Positions 1 through 10,113 of a stretch of DNA of 52,927 nt are shown one piece after another (position 1 is the first letter of the stretch; each line of letters opens with the position of its first letter). The position numbers were made by a program, and so were the translations under genes. Where the stretch lies: assembly GCA_027310365.1 (NCBI GenBank), contig DAIDAY010000003.1, positions 1 to 52,927 of the forward strand, read 5' to 3'. The stretch is from a bacterium (GTDB lineage: Bacteria > Patescibacteriota > Minisyncoccia > UBA6257 > GWB1-50-10). Below the pieces are notes generated by a model that worked only from the letters and a program-made list of their open reading frames with translations, did no database searches and was not told the DNA's origin.

Positions 1-67
1 CTCCCAAGATGTGGATGCGCTCTTTCCTGCATACCACGCAATCCTTCTTGACTTCGGTGTGTTTCAT
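1..67 (-). CDS. Partial small protein with CxxC (MKHTEVKKDCVVCRKERIHILG..., runs off window)
   Basis: ATG at 67 on minus strand preceded by strong Shine-Dalgarno AGGAGGTTAAA; open to window edge; C-x2-C motif. Confidence 0.5.
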   Translation of the reverse strand, partial: MKHTEVKKDCVVCRKERIHILG

Positions 68-297
68 TTTAACCTCCTATGTTTAAGAACTGGGCGTTGC
101 ACCGAGTTTCTCGATGCAACCCTCAATCCTCTATTGACGATTCAAGGGAGTCAAGGGAAGAGTAGGCTTAAAGAGATTGATCACTTTTCTTACCGCTCCG
201 ATAAGAAGACGCACACCGAGAATAGCTGAAAGCCCATAGTCAACCACTGTCGCCACTGCATCGCCAAACGTATTAAGATCGAATGACGGATGAATAC

Positions 298-417
298 CTA
301 TCGCCGGCAGGTAAGAACTTGCACTTTATTACCTTGCTTGATGTGCTTGTATAGAGTACCGCCAACCCCTATTATTTCGTCATCGGGGTGAGCCGCAATA
401 ATTAAGACTTTTTTCAT
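298..417 (-). pseudogene. Truncated PIG-L/LmbE-type deacetylase N-terminus
   Basis: Minus-strand translation MKKVLIIAAHPDDEIIGVGGTLYKHIKQGNKVQVLTCRR*; AHPDDE motif typical of PIG-L; ATG overlaps the dnaX stop (ATGA); stops after 39 aa. Confidence 0.7.
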
Positions 418-1532
418 GCTTTTGTTTTTTCCAGCCCTTCCACAATTGCAACCTCGAGGGGAATGCGGGGGAATTGGCTGTAGCGCATCTCGCCGTATGC
501 GGTGATGAGCGTTTTAATGAGGCCGACGTGGGCCGGCGTGAAGTTCTTCGCCTGGGCGAGGATCTTGCCGAGATGTTCGGCCATCATTTCTTTTTTGAAA
601 ACAGCTTCCATCTGCGGATTGGTGCGGAGAACGAGGATTCTCCGGAGATGCTGGATGACGTCGCGGAGGAACTGGCTCAAGCTGAACCCCCCGTCCGCGA
701 TCGACGAAACGAACTCCAGGGCTTTTGCTTGGTCGCCTTTCAAGAGGAACGCGACAAACTCATCAATTTTATCGAAGCCGATTTTCCCGACCGCTTTCTC
801 GATTTCCTCGACTTCGATGCTTTTGTCCCCGAGAGAGATCATTTGGTCGAGGAGGGATTCGGAATCGCGGAAGCTCCCTTCGGCGTAGTCGGCGATGAGA
901 TCGAGCGCCTCGTCGGAAATCTTGATTTTTTCTTCCTTCGCGATTTTCGTGAGCTTCTTCACGATTTCCTCGCGGGGAACGAGCTTGAAATAGAATTTCT
1001 GGGCGCGGGAGGCGATCGTCGCAGGAACTTTTTCCATTTCGGTCGTCGCGAGAATGATGATAATATACGAAGGCGGCTCTTCGAGCGTTTTCAAAAGCGC
1101 GTTCCAGGCGTCTTTCGTCAGCATATGCGCTTCGTCAATGATGTATACCTTGAAGCGGGAAGCCATCGGGGCGGTCCGGATGGATTCTTTGAGGTCGCGT
1201 ATCTCGTCGACGCCGCGGTTCGAAGCGCCGTCTATTTCGACGACGTCCAGGCTCTTCCCTTCGTCTATCGCGAGACACACCGTGCAGGCATTGCAGGGTT
1301 CTCCTTTTTCCTTGAACGCCGAGTCTTTCTCCCGTTTTTCGCAGTTCGCGATTTTGGCGAGGAGCCGCGCCGAGGTGGTCTTGCCGGTTCCGCGGGGGCC
1401 GGAAAGAATATAGGCGTGGGAAAGGCGATCGCGCTTGGCTTCCTCTTTCAATATCTTTACGATGGTCTCCTGGCCCAGAAGGTCCTCGAAGGTGGCCGGG
1501 CGGTATTTGCGGTAGATGGCCAAATGACTCAT
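414..1532 (-). CDS. dnaX: DNA polymerase III subunit gamma/tau (short form)
   Basis: MSHLAIYRKYRPATFEDLLGQE..., Walker A GPRGTGKTTSARLLAK, zinc cysteines CEKR..CNACTVC, DEAHML; start refined to MSHLAIY. Confidence 0.95.
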   Translation of the reverse strand: MSHLAIYRKYRPATFEDLLGQETIVKILKEEAKRDRLSHAYILSGPRGTGKTTSARLLAKIANCEKREKDSAFKEKGEPCNACTVCLAIDEGKSLDVVEIDGASNRGVDEIRDLKESIRTAPMASRFKVYIIDEAHMLTKDAWNALLKTLEEPPSYIIIILATTEMEKVPATIASRAQKFYFKLVPREEIVKKLTKIAKEEKIKISDEALDLIADYAEGSFRDSESLLDQMISLGDKSIEVEEIEKAVGKIGFDKIDEFVAFLLKGDQAKALEFVSSIADGGFSLSQFLRDVIQHLRRILVLRTNPQMEAVFKKEMMAEHLGKILAQAKNFTPAHVGLIKTLITAYGEMRYSQFPRIPLEVAIVEGLEKTKA

Positions 1533-1551
1533 AGTAATAGTATAAGTCTCG

Positions 1552-2034
1552 ATGAGTGAAAAACCAACCATGGAAAACAAAACAGATTTAACGCTCAAAA
1601 GTTCCGCCTTCAAGGAAGGGGATATCATTCCACGAAAGTTCACGTGCGACGGCGACAACGTGAATCCACTCCTCGAAATAAAAAACGCGTCGGCGGGGAC
1701 AAAAAGTTTCGCGCTCATCGTGGACGATCCCGATGCGACGCGTGGCAGGACATGGGATCACTGGGTGATGTGGAATATCGACCCGAAGACGCAGTACATT
1801 ATGGAAGACAATTTGCCCTCTGGAGCGGTGCAGGGCTTGAATAGCAGCAATAAAAATAAATATGCGGGCCCGTGCCCGCCACAGGGTGCGAAACCGCACC
1901 GCTATATGTTCAAACTTTACGCGCTTGATACACTTCTCGACATTCCGGCTTCTTCGACAAAAGCACAGTTGGAATCCGCGATCGCGGGGCACGTGATCGG
2001 GCAGACGACGCTCATGGGACTCTACGGAAGATGA
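1552..2034 (+). CDS. YbhB/YbcL family (PEBP/Raf kinase inhibitor-like) protein
   Basis: PEBP signatures: F(K)EGDIIPRKFTCDGDNVNP, VDDPDA, DHWVMWNI, GPCPPQGAKPHRYMFKLYALD. Confidence 0.93.
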   Translation: MSEKPTMENKTDLTLKSSAFKEGDIIPRKFTCDGDNVNPLLEIKNASAGTKSFALIVDDPDATRGRTWDHWVMWNIDPKTQYIMEDNLPSGAVQGLNSSNKNKYAGPCPPQGAKPHRYMFKLYALDTLLDIPASSTKAQLESAIAGHVIGQTTLMGLYGR

Positions 2035-2375
2035 TAGGGGTAAAAAAGAGATATCTTGAAAAGCCGTTCTTTCCGACGGCGGAGAAATATCTCTGGACGA
2101 TCCACTCGCGGTTCAAGATGAAGTATTATGGGATCGCCGAATCCCGCATGAAGCGCATCATCAGGTTCCCGGCGCGGTACGAGGAGGGGATAGTTCCGAA
2201 TACCGTTGCGGTCATGCAACCTGCCGGAACGAAGAAGTATTCCGAGATTTGGGCGATGTATAAGCTTGTCGGGAAGAAGTTGAAAGTAATAACGGTATGG
2301 CGCTACCCGGGTGTGAGCCCGAAGCGCGATCCCATCCCGCAGGAAATGTTGAAAGAAATCAGGAGCTTGCTATGA
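2031..2375 (+). CDS. Conserved hypothetical protein
   Basis: 114 aa ORF in a tight co-directional run; ATGA overlaps at both ends. Confidence 0.75.
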   Translation: MIGVKKRYLEKPFFPTAEKYLWTIHSRFKMKYYGIAESRMKRIIRFPARYEEGIVPNTVAVMQPAGTKKYSEIWAMYKLVGKKLKVITVWRYPGVSPKRDPIPQEMLKEIRSLL

Positions 2376-2947
2376 GGAAAATTCTCGGCGAGAAATTTTT
2401 CAACCGGCCGACGCTCAAAGTTGCCGAGAGTTTGCTCGGGAAATATTTAGTGAGAAAATACCGAGGCAAAACCATTGCGGCGATGATAATCGAGGTGGAG
2501 GCGTATGACGGGCCGAACGATAAGGCATCCCATGCTTCCCACGGCAAGACGGAACGGACGAAAATCATGTTCGGGCCGGCGGGACATTGGTACGTTTATT
2601 TCACTTACGGCATGCACTGGATCGTGAACATCGTGACCGGGAAAAAAGACTACCCGGCCGCCGTTCTCATCCGCGCTATTCAAACTATCGACGTCGGACG
2701 TCGATATGTTGGCGGGCCGGCGAGGGTGACGAAATTTTTCAAAATAGACAAAAAGTTCAATAGCAAGGCGGCGAACAAAAAAACCGGCCTTTGGATTGAA
2801 GACCGGGGAATCAAAATCAAGAAGTCTAAAATGCAAAGGGGTCCGCGCATAGGTATTAATTATGCCGGACCCGTTTGGTCCAAAAAAAAGTACAACCTCC
2901 ACCTTAAACCTCAGCTTTTTTGGTGGTGGGATGGCTTCAGTGAGTGA
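2372..2947 (+). CDS. DNA-3-methyladenine glycosylase (AAG/MPG family)
   Basis: ATG 2372; LLGKYLVRKYRGKTIAAMIIEVEAYDGPNDKASHA, YVYFTYGMHWIVNIVTG, PAAVLIRA; matches the AAG family. Confidence 0.92.
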   Translation: MRKILGEKFFNRPTLKVAESLLGKYLVRKYRGKTIAAMIIEVEAYDGPNDKASHASHGKTERTKIMFGPAGHWYVYFTYGMHWIVNIVTGKKDYPAAVLIRAIQTIDVGRRYVGGPARVTKFFKIDKKFNSKAANKKTGLWIEDRGIKIKKSKMQRGPRIGINYAGPVWSKKKYNLHLKPQLFWWWDGFSE

Positions 2948-3186
2948 TCTCTCCGACATTGCCGCCACTCTCGGAATGTCGTTGGGATCCGATGAATCCC
3001 GTAGATGAACCCGAAAAGGAGCAGTGCGATGTAAATTCCTCTTCGTTTCCATGATGGCCGATGATGGTCGCGTGAACGGTAGCCATACATGATGAAACCG
3101 TTGACCATCAGGACAAGCACTCCGATAACTAACACGACTGCGCGGAGTGCTTCTTGGTCCCTAAGTGTTTCAAAATGAAACTCCAT
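2911..3186 (-). CDS. Small membrane protein, unknown function
   Basis: 91 aa with two hydrophobic segments; SD AAAGGAGGGTAATAA upstream of ATG. Confidence 0.65.
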   Translation of the reverse strand: MEFHFETLRDQEALRAVVLVIGVLVLMVNGFIMYGYRSRDHHRPSWKRRGIYIALLLFGFIYGIHRIPTTFREWRQCRRDHSLKPSHHQKS

Positions 3187-3451
3187 TTATTACCCTCCTT
3201 TATAGTTTTTTTTAAAAACGACTTTCATTATAATCGCAGGACCAAACTCTTGTCAAATGCATAAATAAATGTTGTAAAGAAAACTTGCCGCCTATTCTGC
3301 CCCAACCTCAAATGTTTTTTGAGAGTAGTGCCGTAGATTCCCGCGTGCCGATGCAAGCCCGAGAATTTTCTCAGGTTTATGCATCCTGCATGAAAACTAT
3401 TCTGCGAAGGTATTTTTGAGATAGGTTCTCGTTGTTTTCCCGTTCCTTCCT

Positions 3452-3625
3452 CTTCGCTTGCCTCCTGTGCATGCGCAGGCGGGCATGAAGAAACGCTTGC
3501 CCCGCATCATGCAAGGCTTTGGCGCGGAGAGGACGAAGAGTGGTCCAGCCTTCGCAGCCGAAATAGCTTCGGCGGAGCAGGTAGCGCGAGTTCCACGCTG
3601 AGGAATGTGGTAGCGTGTTTGCGTA
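3452..3625 (+). repeat. Element B, degenerate copy downstream of dnaE
   Basis: GCATGCGCAGGCGGGCATG and CCAGCCTTCGCAGCCGAAATAGCTTCGGCGGAGCAGGTAGC...GGTAGCGTGTTTGCG align with the 29.8 kb copy. Confidence 0.55.
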
Positions 3626-3640
3626 TGAAAATCTCTTCCC

Positions 3641-6600
3641 TCACAATTCTTTTACTCGGTCGCAGATGAACTTGGTGTCGCCGTTTTTCCAGGAAACACA
3701 TCCCTCTACCATCACCACGTTGTTTTCTCGCCACGCGTTTTGGTTTTCGCGGAGGATACTATTGAAAACCAGGAGTTCTATGGAATCGTTGGTGTCTTCG
3801 AGCGTGACAAACATCATCGGCTGGCCGGTTTTCGTCACTATTTTCTGAACCTTGCTCACGACGCCCGCCAAGATGATTTTGGGAGACCGTTCGCCGTTTT
3901 TGGGAAGGGTAAGAGCGTATTTCACGTTTTTCACGATGCCGTTGCCGTTGAGTTTGTCGGCATGGCCGTTGATCGGGTGATCGGTCAGGAAGAGCCCCAA
4001 GAGTTCTTTTTCCCACGACATGATTGATCGCTTGTCGGCAAATTTTCCAGGGTTCAATTTTATTTTGCTGAACTGTTTTTCTCCCGAGAAGAGGGAAAAT
4101 TGGTTGCTCCCCGTATTTTTCTTTGCGGCTTGGTTGAAATCAATGAGGCGGTCCATATTGTCGAGGAGCTCGCCGCGGTCAAGGCTGAAAGAATCGAATG
4201 TGCCGACTTTCACGAGGCTTTCCAGCGATTTCTTGTTGAGGTCACGGTCTTGTACCCGCGAGAGAAAATCGCTCAAATCCTCGTAGGGGCCGCGGAGCGA
4301 CCGTTCTTCGATGATTTTCTCCACGATGTGGAGCCCGACGTTTTTCACGGCGGCAAGCCCGAACCTGATGTTTTCTCCGTCGACCGTGAAGCTCTGGAAA
4401 CTCATATTGATGTCCGGCGGGAGAACTTTGATGCCCAGGCGTTTCGTTTCACTGATCAAGAAGCTGATTCGTTCCACGTCAGCGCCGGAGGTATTGAGAA
4501 GGCTCGCCGCGAATTCCCGAGGATAGTGGGCTTTGAGATACGCCGTCTCATAGCTGATCATTGCGTAGCAAGCGGCATGCGATCGGTTGAATCCATAGCG
4601 GGCGAACGGGGGGAAGAGTTCCCAGATTTCGTTCGCCGTTTTTTTGTTGATGCCATTTTTCACCATGCCCTCGGTGAGCTTTTCTTTTTGTTCATCGAGC
4701 AGTTTCTTGATTTTCTTGCCGATGGCTTTCCGAAGCGTGTCAGCTTCGGCGAGCGTGTATCCCGCCAAGTCCCGTGCGATTCTCATCATCTGTTCTTGGT
4801 AGATGCCGACGCCGTAGGTGCTTTTCAGAATCGGCTCGAGTTTCGGATGGAGATAGGTTACTTCTTCCTTGCCGAACTTCCGGTTGATGTACGAAGGAAT
4901 CAGTTCCATCGGTCCCGGCCGGTACAGAGCCCCCATGACGATGATATCCTCGAGTTCCGTCGGCCTCAGTTCTTTCAGGTATCTCCGCATGCCGGACGAT
5001 TCCAGCTGGAAGATGCCCGTTGTTTCTCCCGATTGGAGAAGTTCGAATGTTTTCTTATCGTCAAGGGGCAAGCGTTCGATGTTTATGTCTACGCCGTGGA
5101 TTTCTTTCACGACGCGGAGCGTTTCTTCGATGGTACTGAGGTTCCTGAGTCCCAGGAAGTCCATTTTCAAAATTCCCAAGTCTTCGACGCTGTGCATTTC
5201 AAATTGCGTAATGACGGAATTTTCTCCTTGCGGCGCTTTTTGGAGGGGCATGAAGTTGGTCAAGGGTTCCGGCGCGATCACGACGCCGCATGCATGGACC
5301 GAAGCGTGCCGCGCGGTTCCTTCGAGTTTGATGGCCGAGTTGATGATTCTTTTGGCGTCAGGATCCTTGTTGTAAAGGGCTTTCAGTTCAGGAAGCGTTT
5401 CCAGGGACTGCTTCAAGTTCACATTGAAGGGGATGAGCTTCGCTATGTGGTCGCCCAGACTGTAGGGAAGGCCTAAAGCCCGTGCGACATCCCGCACGGC
5501 CGCTTTTGACATCATCATTCCGAACGTGATGATTTGAGCTACTCGGTCATCGCCATACTTGTCTTTGACGTACGACAAGACCTCGTCTCTCCGGAGGTCC
5601 GTAAAATCGATATCGATATCCGGTGCTTGGATTCTGTCGGGGTTGAGGAACCGCTCGAAGAGCAGATCGTATTTCAGGGGGTCTAAAGCCGTGATGCCGA
5701 GAATATAGGAAACGATGCTCCCCGCAGCGGATCCGCGGCCGGGGCCGACGACGATGCCGTGATCCTTGGCCCAGTTGACGTAGTCTTGAACGATGAGGAA
5801 ATAATCGGCAAATCCGGTTTTTTCGATGACACCGAGTTCCATCTCGACCCTCTTCTTCACCTCGTCGGTTATTTCTGAATATCTCTTGCTGATCCTCTCA
5901 TCCACCAATTCTTTCACGTATTTCATGGAGGTCTTTCCGTCGGGTACCGGGAATTTGGGAAGGTGGATTTTTCCGAGCTCGATTTCCAAGTTGCATTTCT
6001 CCGCGATCTTCATGGTATTTGCCACCGCTTCCGGAGCATCGGCGAAAAATTCCGCCATCTCGTCGCCGCTCCGGAAGTGCAAGTCGTAATTTTTTAAAGA
6101 CATCCGTTCGCCATCGGTCACTTTTGCATTCGTTTGGACGGCCAAAAGTATTTCATGTTCCGTTTTATCGGAGGTCTCGAGGTAATGGCTGTCCTGCGTC
6201 GCCACGACCGCGACGCCGATTTTTCGAGCAAGTGCAATTGCCCTCTTGTTTAAATCCGGGGTGTGCGGTTGGAGTTCGATATAAAAGTCTTCGCCGAAAA
6301 CTTTCCGATACCACAAGGCCGTCTCCTCGGCTTCGCGCAGCTTTTGGGATTCAAGGAGGCGCGCCATTTCTCCGGAAGAGCACCCGGAAATGCAGATAAG
6401 CCCTTCGTGGTATTTTTCCAAAATCTCTTTGTCGATTCTCGGCTTGTAGTAAAATCCTTCGATGTGGGAAGCGGTGACGAGCTTGATGAGATTCTTCCAG
6501 CCAGCGTCGTTTTTCGCGAGGAGAATCAGGTGATACCTCGTTTCATCGATTTTCGGCCGCTTATTGAGGCGGCCGTACGGCGCGACGTACGTTTCGACGC

Positions 6601-6790
6601 CGATGATCGGTTTGATGTTTTCTTTTTTCGCCTTTTTATAGAATTCTATCGAGGCATAGAGATTTCCATGGTCGGTGACTGCAAGCGCATCCATGTCGAG
6701 CGCTTTCGCTTTCTCCACGAGGCCGTCAACTTTCGAGAGGCCGTCCAAGAGGGAGAAATGCGAATGCGTGTGAAGATGAACAAATTTCAT
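3641..6790 (-). CDS. dnaE: DNA polymerase III subunit alpha
   Basis: 1049 aa; PHP start MKFVHLHTHSHFSLLDGL, GPGRGSAAGSIVSYILGIT, PDIDIDF, OB-fold near C-terminus. Confidence 0.97.
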   Translation of the reverse strand: MKFVHLHTHSHFSLLDGLSKVDGLVEKAKALDMDALAVTDHGNLYASIEFYKKAKKENIKPIIGVETYVAPYGRLNKRPKIDETRYHLILLAKNDAGWKNLIKLVTASHIEGFYYKPRIDKEILEKYHEGLICISGCSSGEMARLLESQKLREAEETALWYRKVFGEDFYIELQPHTPDLNKRAIALARKIGVAVVATQDSHYLETSDKTEHEILLAVQTNAKVTDGERMSLKNYDLHFRSGDEMAEFFADAPEAVANTMKIAEKCNLEIELGKIHLPKFPVPDGKTSMKYVKELVDERISKRYSEITDEVKKRVEMELGVIEKTGFADYFLIVQDYVNWAKDHGIVVGPGRGSAAGSIVSYILGITALDPLKYDLLFERFLNPDRIQAPDIDIDFTDLRRDEVLSYVKDKYGDDRVAQIITFGMMMSKAAVRDVARALGLPYSLGDHIAKLIPFNVNLKQSLETLPELKALYNKDPDAKRIINSAIKLEGTARHASVHACGVVIAPEPLTNFMPLQKAPQGENSVITQFEMHSVEDLGILKMDFLGLRNLSTIEETLRVVKEIHGVDINIERLPLDDKKTFELLQSGETTGIFQLESSGMRRYLKELRPTELEDIIVMGALYRPGPMELIPSYINRKFGKEEVTYLHPKLEPILKSTYGVGIYQEQMMRIARDLAGYTLAEADTLRKAIGKKIKKLLDEQKEKLTEGMVKNGINKKTANEIWELFPPFARYGFNRSHAACYAMISYETAYLKAHYPREFAASLLNTSGADVERISFLISETKRLGIKVLPPDINMSFQSFTVDGENIRFGLAAVKNVGLHIVEKIIEERSLRGPYEDLSDFLSRVQDRDLNKKSLESLVKVGTFDSFSLDRGELLDNMDRLIDFNQAAKKNTGSNQFSLFSGEKQFSKIKLNPGKFADKRSIMSWEKELLGLFLTDHPINGHADKLNGNGIVKNVKYALTLPKNGERSPKIILAGVVSKVQKIVTKTGQPMMFVTLEDTNDSIELLVFNSILRENQNAWRENNVVMVEGCVSWKNGDTKFICDRVKEL

Positions 6791-6949
6791 GGGATTTGGG
6801 AGCGGCGCCGTCTCGCCGTTTCGCGGCTTCCCGGACGGCGGAGTGCGTCTCTCCCGACGTTACCCCTTCATTATAGAGAGTTCAGTTTCAAAAACAATGT
6901 CTTATCCGCCGTTTTTTATAGCTTGCCCGATTGGGGTATAATCTTCGCA

Positions 6950-7543
6950 ATGCTCCAGCAATACATAATCGGAGTGGATGAAGTGGGACGAGGGCCTTTG
7001 GCCGGACCCCTTATGGTTTGTGCGGCAGCCATTCCGAAAGGGATGAGACTGAATTTTCTCCCGAACGGCGTGAAAATCAATGATTCAAAAAAGCTCACAG
7101 CGAAGTCGCGGGAGGCATGGGCAAAAAAACTGAAGGGAAGAGAAATCGTTTTTGCGATCTCAAGCGTTTCGCCCAATACGATTGACAAGATAAATATTTC
7201 TCGCGCCGCAAACCTTGCCGTCCGGAGATCCGTGGAGAAACTCTCCGCGAAAAACGGGATTCCGATCGAACACTCGGTGATTTTTTTGGATGGGGGATTA
7301 CATTTCCCCGGCGGGCGCACAGTCATTAAAGCCGATCAAAAAATCAAAGCCGTCATGGCGGCGTCAATTCTCGCGAAGGTAAGACGTGACAAATATATGA
7401 AAAAACTTTCCGTGAAATATCCAGTCTATGGATTCGAGAGACATGTGGGGTACGGAACGCGGGCGCACATTGCGGCGATCAAGAAACACGGCTTGAGTCC
7501 CGTGCACCGGAAAACGTTCTGCAGGTTTGTGGCAGGTCAATGA
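6950..7543 (+). CDS. rnhB: Ribonuclease HII
   Basis: IIGVDEVGRGPLAGPL, NDSKKLTAKSREAW, AASILAKVRRDKYM, GYGTRAHIAAIKKHGLSPVHRKTF; start refined to ATG 6950. Confidence 0.95.
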   Translation: MLQQYIIGVDEVGRGPLAGPLMVCAAAIPKGMRLNFLPNGVKINDSKKLTAKSREAWAKKLKGREIVFAISSVSPNTIDKINISRAANLAVRRSVEKLSAKNGIPIEHSVIFLDGGLHFPGGRTVIKADQKIKAVMAASILAKVRRDKYMKKLSVKYPVYGFERHVGYGTRAHIAAIKKHGLSPVHRKTFCRFVAGQ

Positions 7544-7653
7544 ATCACCGCACGCAAGCGATGGGGTATTGCCAAGGCAATCTCTCGACCCGCGGACTCG
7601 CTCGGGATTTTTAGCGCGCACACAACCTCCACGGGCACGCACCCGTGGGAAAT

Positions 7654-9183
7654 TCAGTCATCTGTCAATAAAGAGCCGGTGGAACGCTTTGACAGCAACT
7701 CATCGGTGTGGTCCGCGATCGTTCCCGCGCCCATCATGACTATCACAAACTTCTCCTCCTTCGCTGAAGTTCCGGAGAGCACGTTCTTCGGGGGTTTGGG
7801 GGGGGCGATGATCTCTCGAAGAATTTGCGGGAGCTTTTTGTAGTTGTTGCAGAACAAAACATCGAGATTTCTGTTCAGCCGCTTGATCTTTTTGGCTAAA
7901 TTTTCCGAGGTGTACGTCTTATTGACCTTATCCCGGCCGGCAACTTTATACGTCGGCATGAGAACAAGGCAATCAGCCCTGTCAAACGCAGTCAAAAATT
8001 CCTCAAAAAGGTTTTGGAGACGCTTGGCCTGGTGTGGTTCAAAAACACAGATGATTTTGTATTTCGGAAATTTCTCGCGGAATGCCGAAAGCGTCGCATT
8101 GATCTCGGTCGGATGATGGGCGTAATCGTCATACACCGGTATTTTGCATTTGGTATACCGTATTTTGTATTTTTTGACGTTCAAATCGCCGCGCTCCTCG
8201 AACCGACGCCATGCACCTTTGTACTCGCGGAAGGTTGAGAGGATCACTTTTTCTTCGATATCCAATTCTTTCGCGAGCATGAGAACCGCAAGCGCATTCA
8301 TGAGATTGTGTTCGCCGGGAATGGAAAGCGTTTTCTTCAGTTTCGACTTCAAGTCTGTCCGATCGGCAAGCGAGTACCAGATGACATTCGCAGACTTTTC
8401 CCTTGCGACTCTCTCGATGTCTTTCCTGATTTTTAAGAGATTCTCATTGTCCTTGTTCACCACGAGCGTTCCGCCGAGTTTCATGTTGGCAATGAATTTC
8501 AAAAATGTTCTCTCGACATTCTCAAAACTTTTGTAGAAATCCAAATGTTCCTTGTCGATGTTCGTGATGATGACGAAGGTGGGGGAATAGTTCAAGAACG
8601 CCGCTTTCCATTCATCGGCCTCAAGCACGAGATAGTCCCCCTGACCAAAACGGAAATTCGTGTCGCCAAATTCTTTGAGTTTTGTTCCCACGATAACCGT
8701 CGGGTCGAAACCCGCTTTCATCAAAACGAGAGACAAGAGAGAGGTGGTCGTACTCTTCCCGTGGGCTCCGGCGACGGCAAAGGTCTCATACCCGCGAGTC
8801 AGTTCTCCGACAGCCTCGGGGTAGGAGTAGGTCGGCAAACCCCGCTTTCTAGCTTCCAAAAGCTCGGGGTTCCCTTCGGGAATGGCGTTATTATAGATAA
8901 CCAGGCCTATTTTAGTCTCTAAATTGCCCTTTTTATGGCCTATTTTGACTTTTACGCCGTCTTTTCTCAGACCGAGGGTTATCTTACTTTCCGTGATATC
9001 AGACCCGGAAACAGCCCAATTTTGAGCCTTGAACCAACGGGCAAGGGAACTCATCCCGATTCCGCCGATGCCTATGAAATGAACGCTTTTTTCCTTGATA
9101 TGATCGAACACAAAAGTGGGGATAATTATGCTATAGGGTACTCCAAAAAGAACAGAAATTCCAGAGAGGGATGAAATAGCCAT
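7654..9183 (-). CDS. murC: UDP-N-acetylmuramate--L-alanine ligase
   Basis: HFIGIGGIGMSSLARW, GAHGKSTTTSLL, EADEWKAAFL, YDDYAHHPTEI. Confidence 0.95.
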   Translation of the reverse strand: MAISSLSGISVLFGVPYSIIIPTFVFDHIKEKSVHFIGIGGIGMSSLARWFKAQNWAVSGSDITESKITLGLRKDGVKVKIGHKKGNLETKIGLVIYNNAIPEGNPELLEARKRGLPTYSYPEAVGELTRGYETFAVAGAHGKSTTTSLLSLVLMKAGFDPTVIVGTKLKEFGDTNFRFGQGDYLVLEADEWKAAFLNYSPTFVIITNIDKEHLDFYKSFENVERTFLKFIANMKLGGTLVVNKDNENLLKIRKDIERVAREKSANVIWYSLADRTDLKSKLKKTLSIPGEHNLMNALAVLMLAKELDIEEKVILSTFREYKGAWRRFEERGDLNVKKYKIRYTKCKIPVYDDYAHHPTEINATLSAFREKFPKYKIICVFEPHQAKRLQNLFEEFLTAFDRADCLVLMPTYKVAGRDKVNKTYTSENLAKKIKRLNRNLDVLFCNNYKKLPQILREIIAPPKPPKNVLSGTSAKEEKFVIVMMGAGTIADHTDELLSKRSTGSLLTDD

Positions 9184-9744
9184 TGCTCAAGCCCAACGGA
9201 TAAGACCGGACAAGGGTTTGATTTTCTTCCCACTGATCCTGGAGGCGATACCGAAAACAGGAGGTGGCAAAGCACGCTTTTGGTCCACAACTTTGACCAT
9301 GAAATCTCGGAGGAAGCGGTACGATATTACCGTAAATGCGGGATTTTTCATCCGTCGTCCATTCCGGAAGCCATCTAGAGGGAACCCCTCATGAGTGGAG
9401 AAGGATAGAAGTTTTACGATAGGCGACAGCGATCCTGCCGCTTATCTCTTTATTCCTTATCTGTCGCACAAGGTATATTTTGCGCACCATCATCAGGCGT
9501 TGGGTCATTTTAACGGTGTTCGTTTTCTGTCACATCTTACGTCACGTCGAAAACCCAATGTAACGACGTGCTGGCGTTTCGAGCGTGAGAATTCTTTTTC
9601 CTGCATTGAAGTCAACCGCACAGCGATTTCCAATGACTCGGTATCCCACTTTGTTTTCCTTAATGTACAAAATAAAACCGCCCCGGAGGGCAGGTCTCGA
9701 AAGTTTTGAAATCCCAAACCTTCTCTTCGGGCCAACGAGGAAAG

Positions 9745-10113
9745 TTAGAGATATGAGAGGCCGACCTGCAGGAGTTTGATCACGAGTTCCCAAATCCAGA
9801 TCATGAAATTCACCGCAACTGTGATGATGTTGGCGAGACTGACGCCGATATTCGCCGAGAACCAGTTATTGACGTTTTGCCAAACGTTTCCCACGTCCGT
9901 CGTCACGCCCGTCCCCTGCCCAAGATTCAAGGAGTTGCCTCCCGCAGCATTCTCCCTTCCGTTGATGGAAGGAAGTTGGATTTTTTTGATGGTATTAAAA
10001 AGGTCGTTCACCGGCCCCGGCGTATTGTTGCCGTTCGGCGCGCCGAGCTGCGCTCCTGCCGCGAAAGGAACAAGAGATGCGACAATCGCGAAGATGAAGA
10101 TTTTTTTATTCAT
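9745..10113 (-). CDS. Hypothetical secreted/membrane protein
   Basis: Signal peptide-like N-terminus MNKKIFIFAIVASLVPFAAGAQ and hydrophobic C-terminus; co-oriented with neighbours. Confidence 0.7.
   Translation of the reverse strand: MNKKIFIFAIVASLVPFAAGAQLGAPNGNNTPGPVNDLFNTIKKIQLPSINGRENAAGGNSLNLGQGTGVTTDVGNVWQNVNNWFSANIGVSLANIITVAVNFMIWIWELVIKLLQVGLSYL

Noticed and set aside
474-1559. 361-aa plus-strand ORF opposite dnaX
   Set aside because: Antisense to a clear dnaX; composition reflects the mirror of dnaX codons, no domain recognisable.
4100-5476. 458-aa plus-strand ORF opposite dnaE
   Set aside because: Antisense shadow ORF in a well-conserved gene; no recognisable motifs.
6263-6949. 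N-terminal extension of the rnhB ORF into dnaE
   Set aside because: Antisense to dnaE; the RNase HII domain starts at MLQQYIIGVDEVGRG with TATAAT just upstream.
9395-9709. 104-aa ORF (MEKDRSFTIGDSDPAAY...) and the opposing frame ...YIKENKVGYRVIGNRCAVDFNAGKRILTLETPARRYIGFST
   Set aside because: Overlapping frames on opposite strands, neither with a good SD or known domain; cannot choose, so not annotated.
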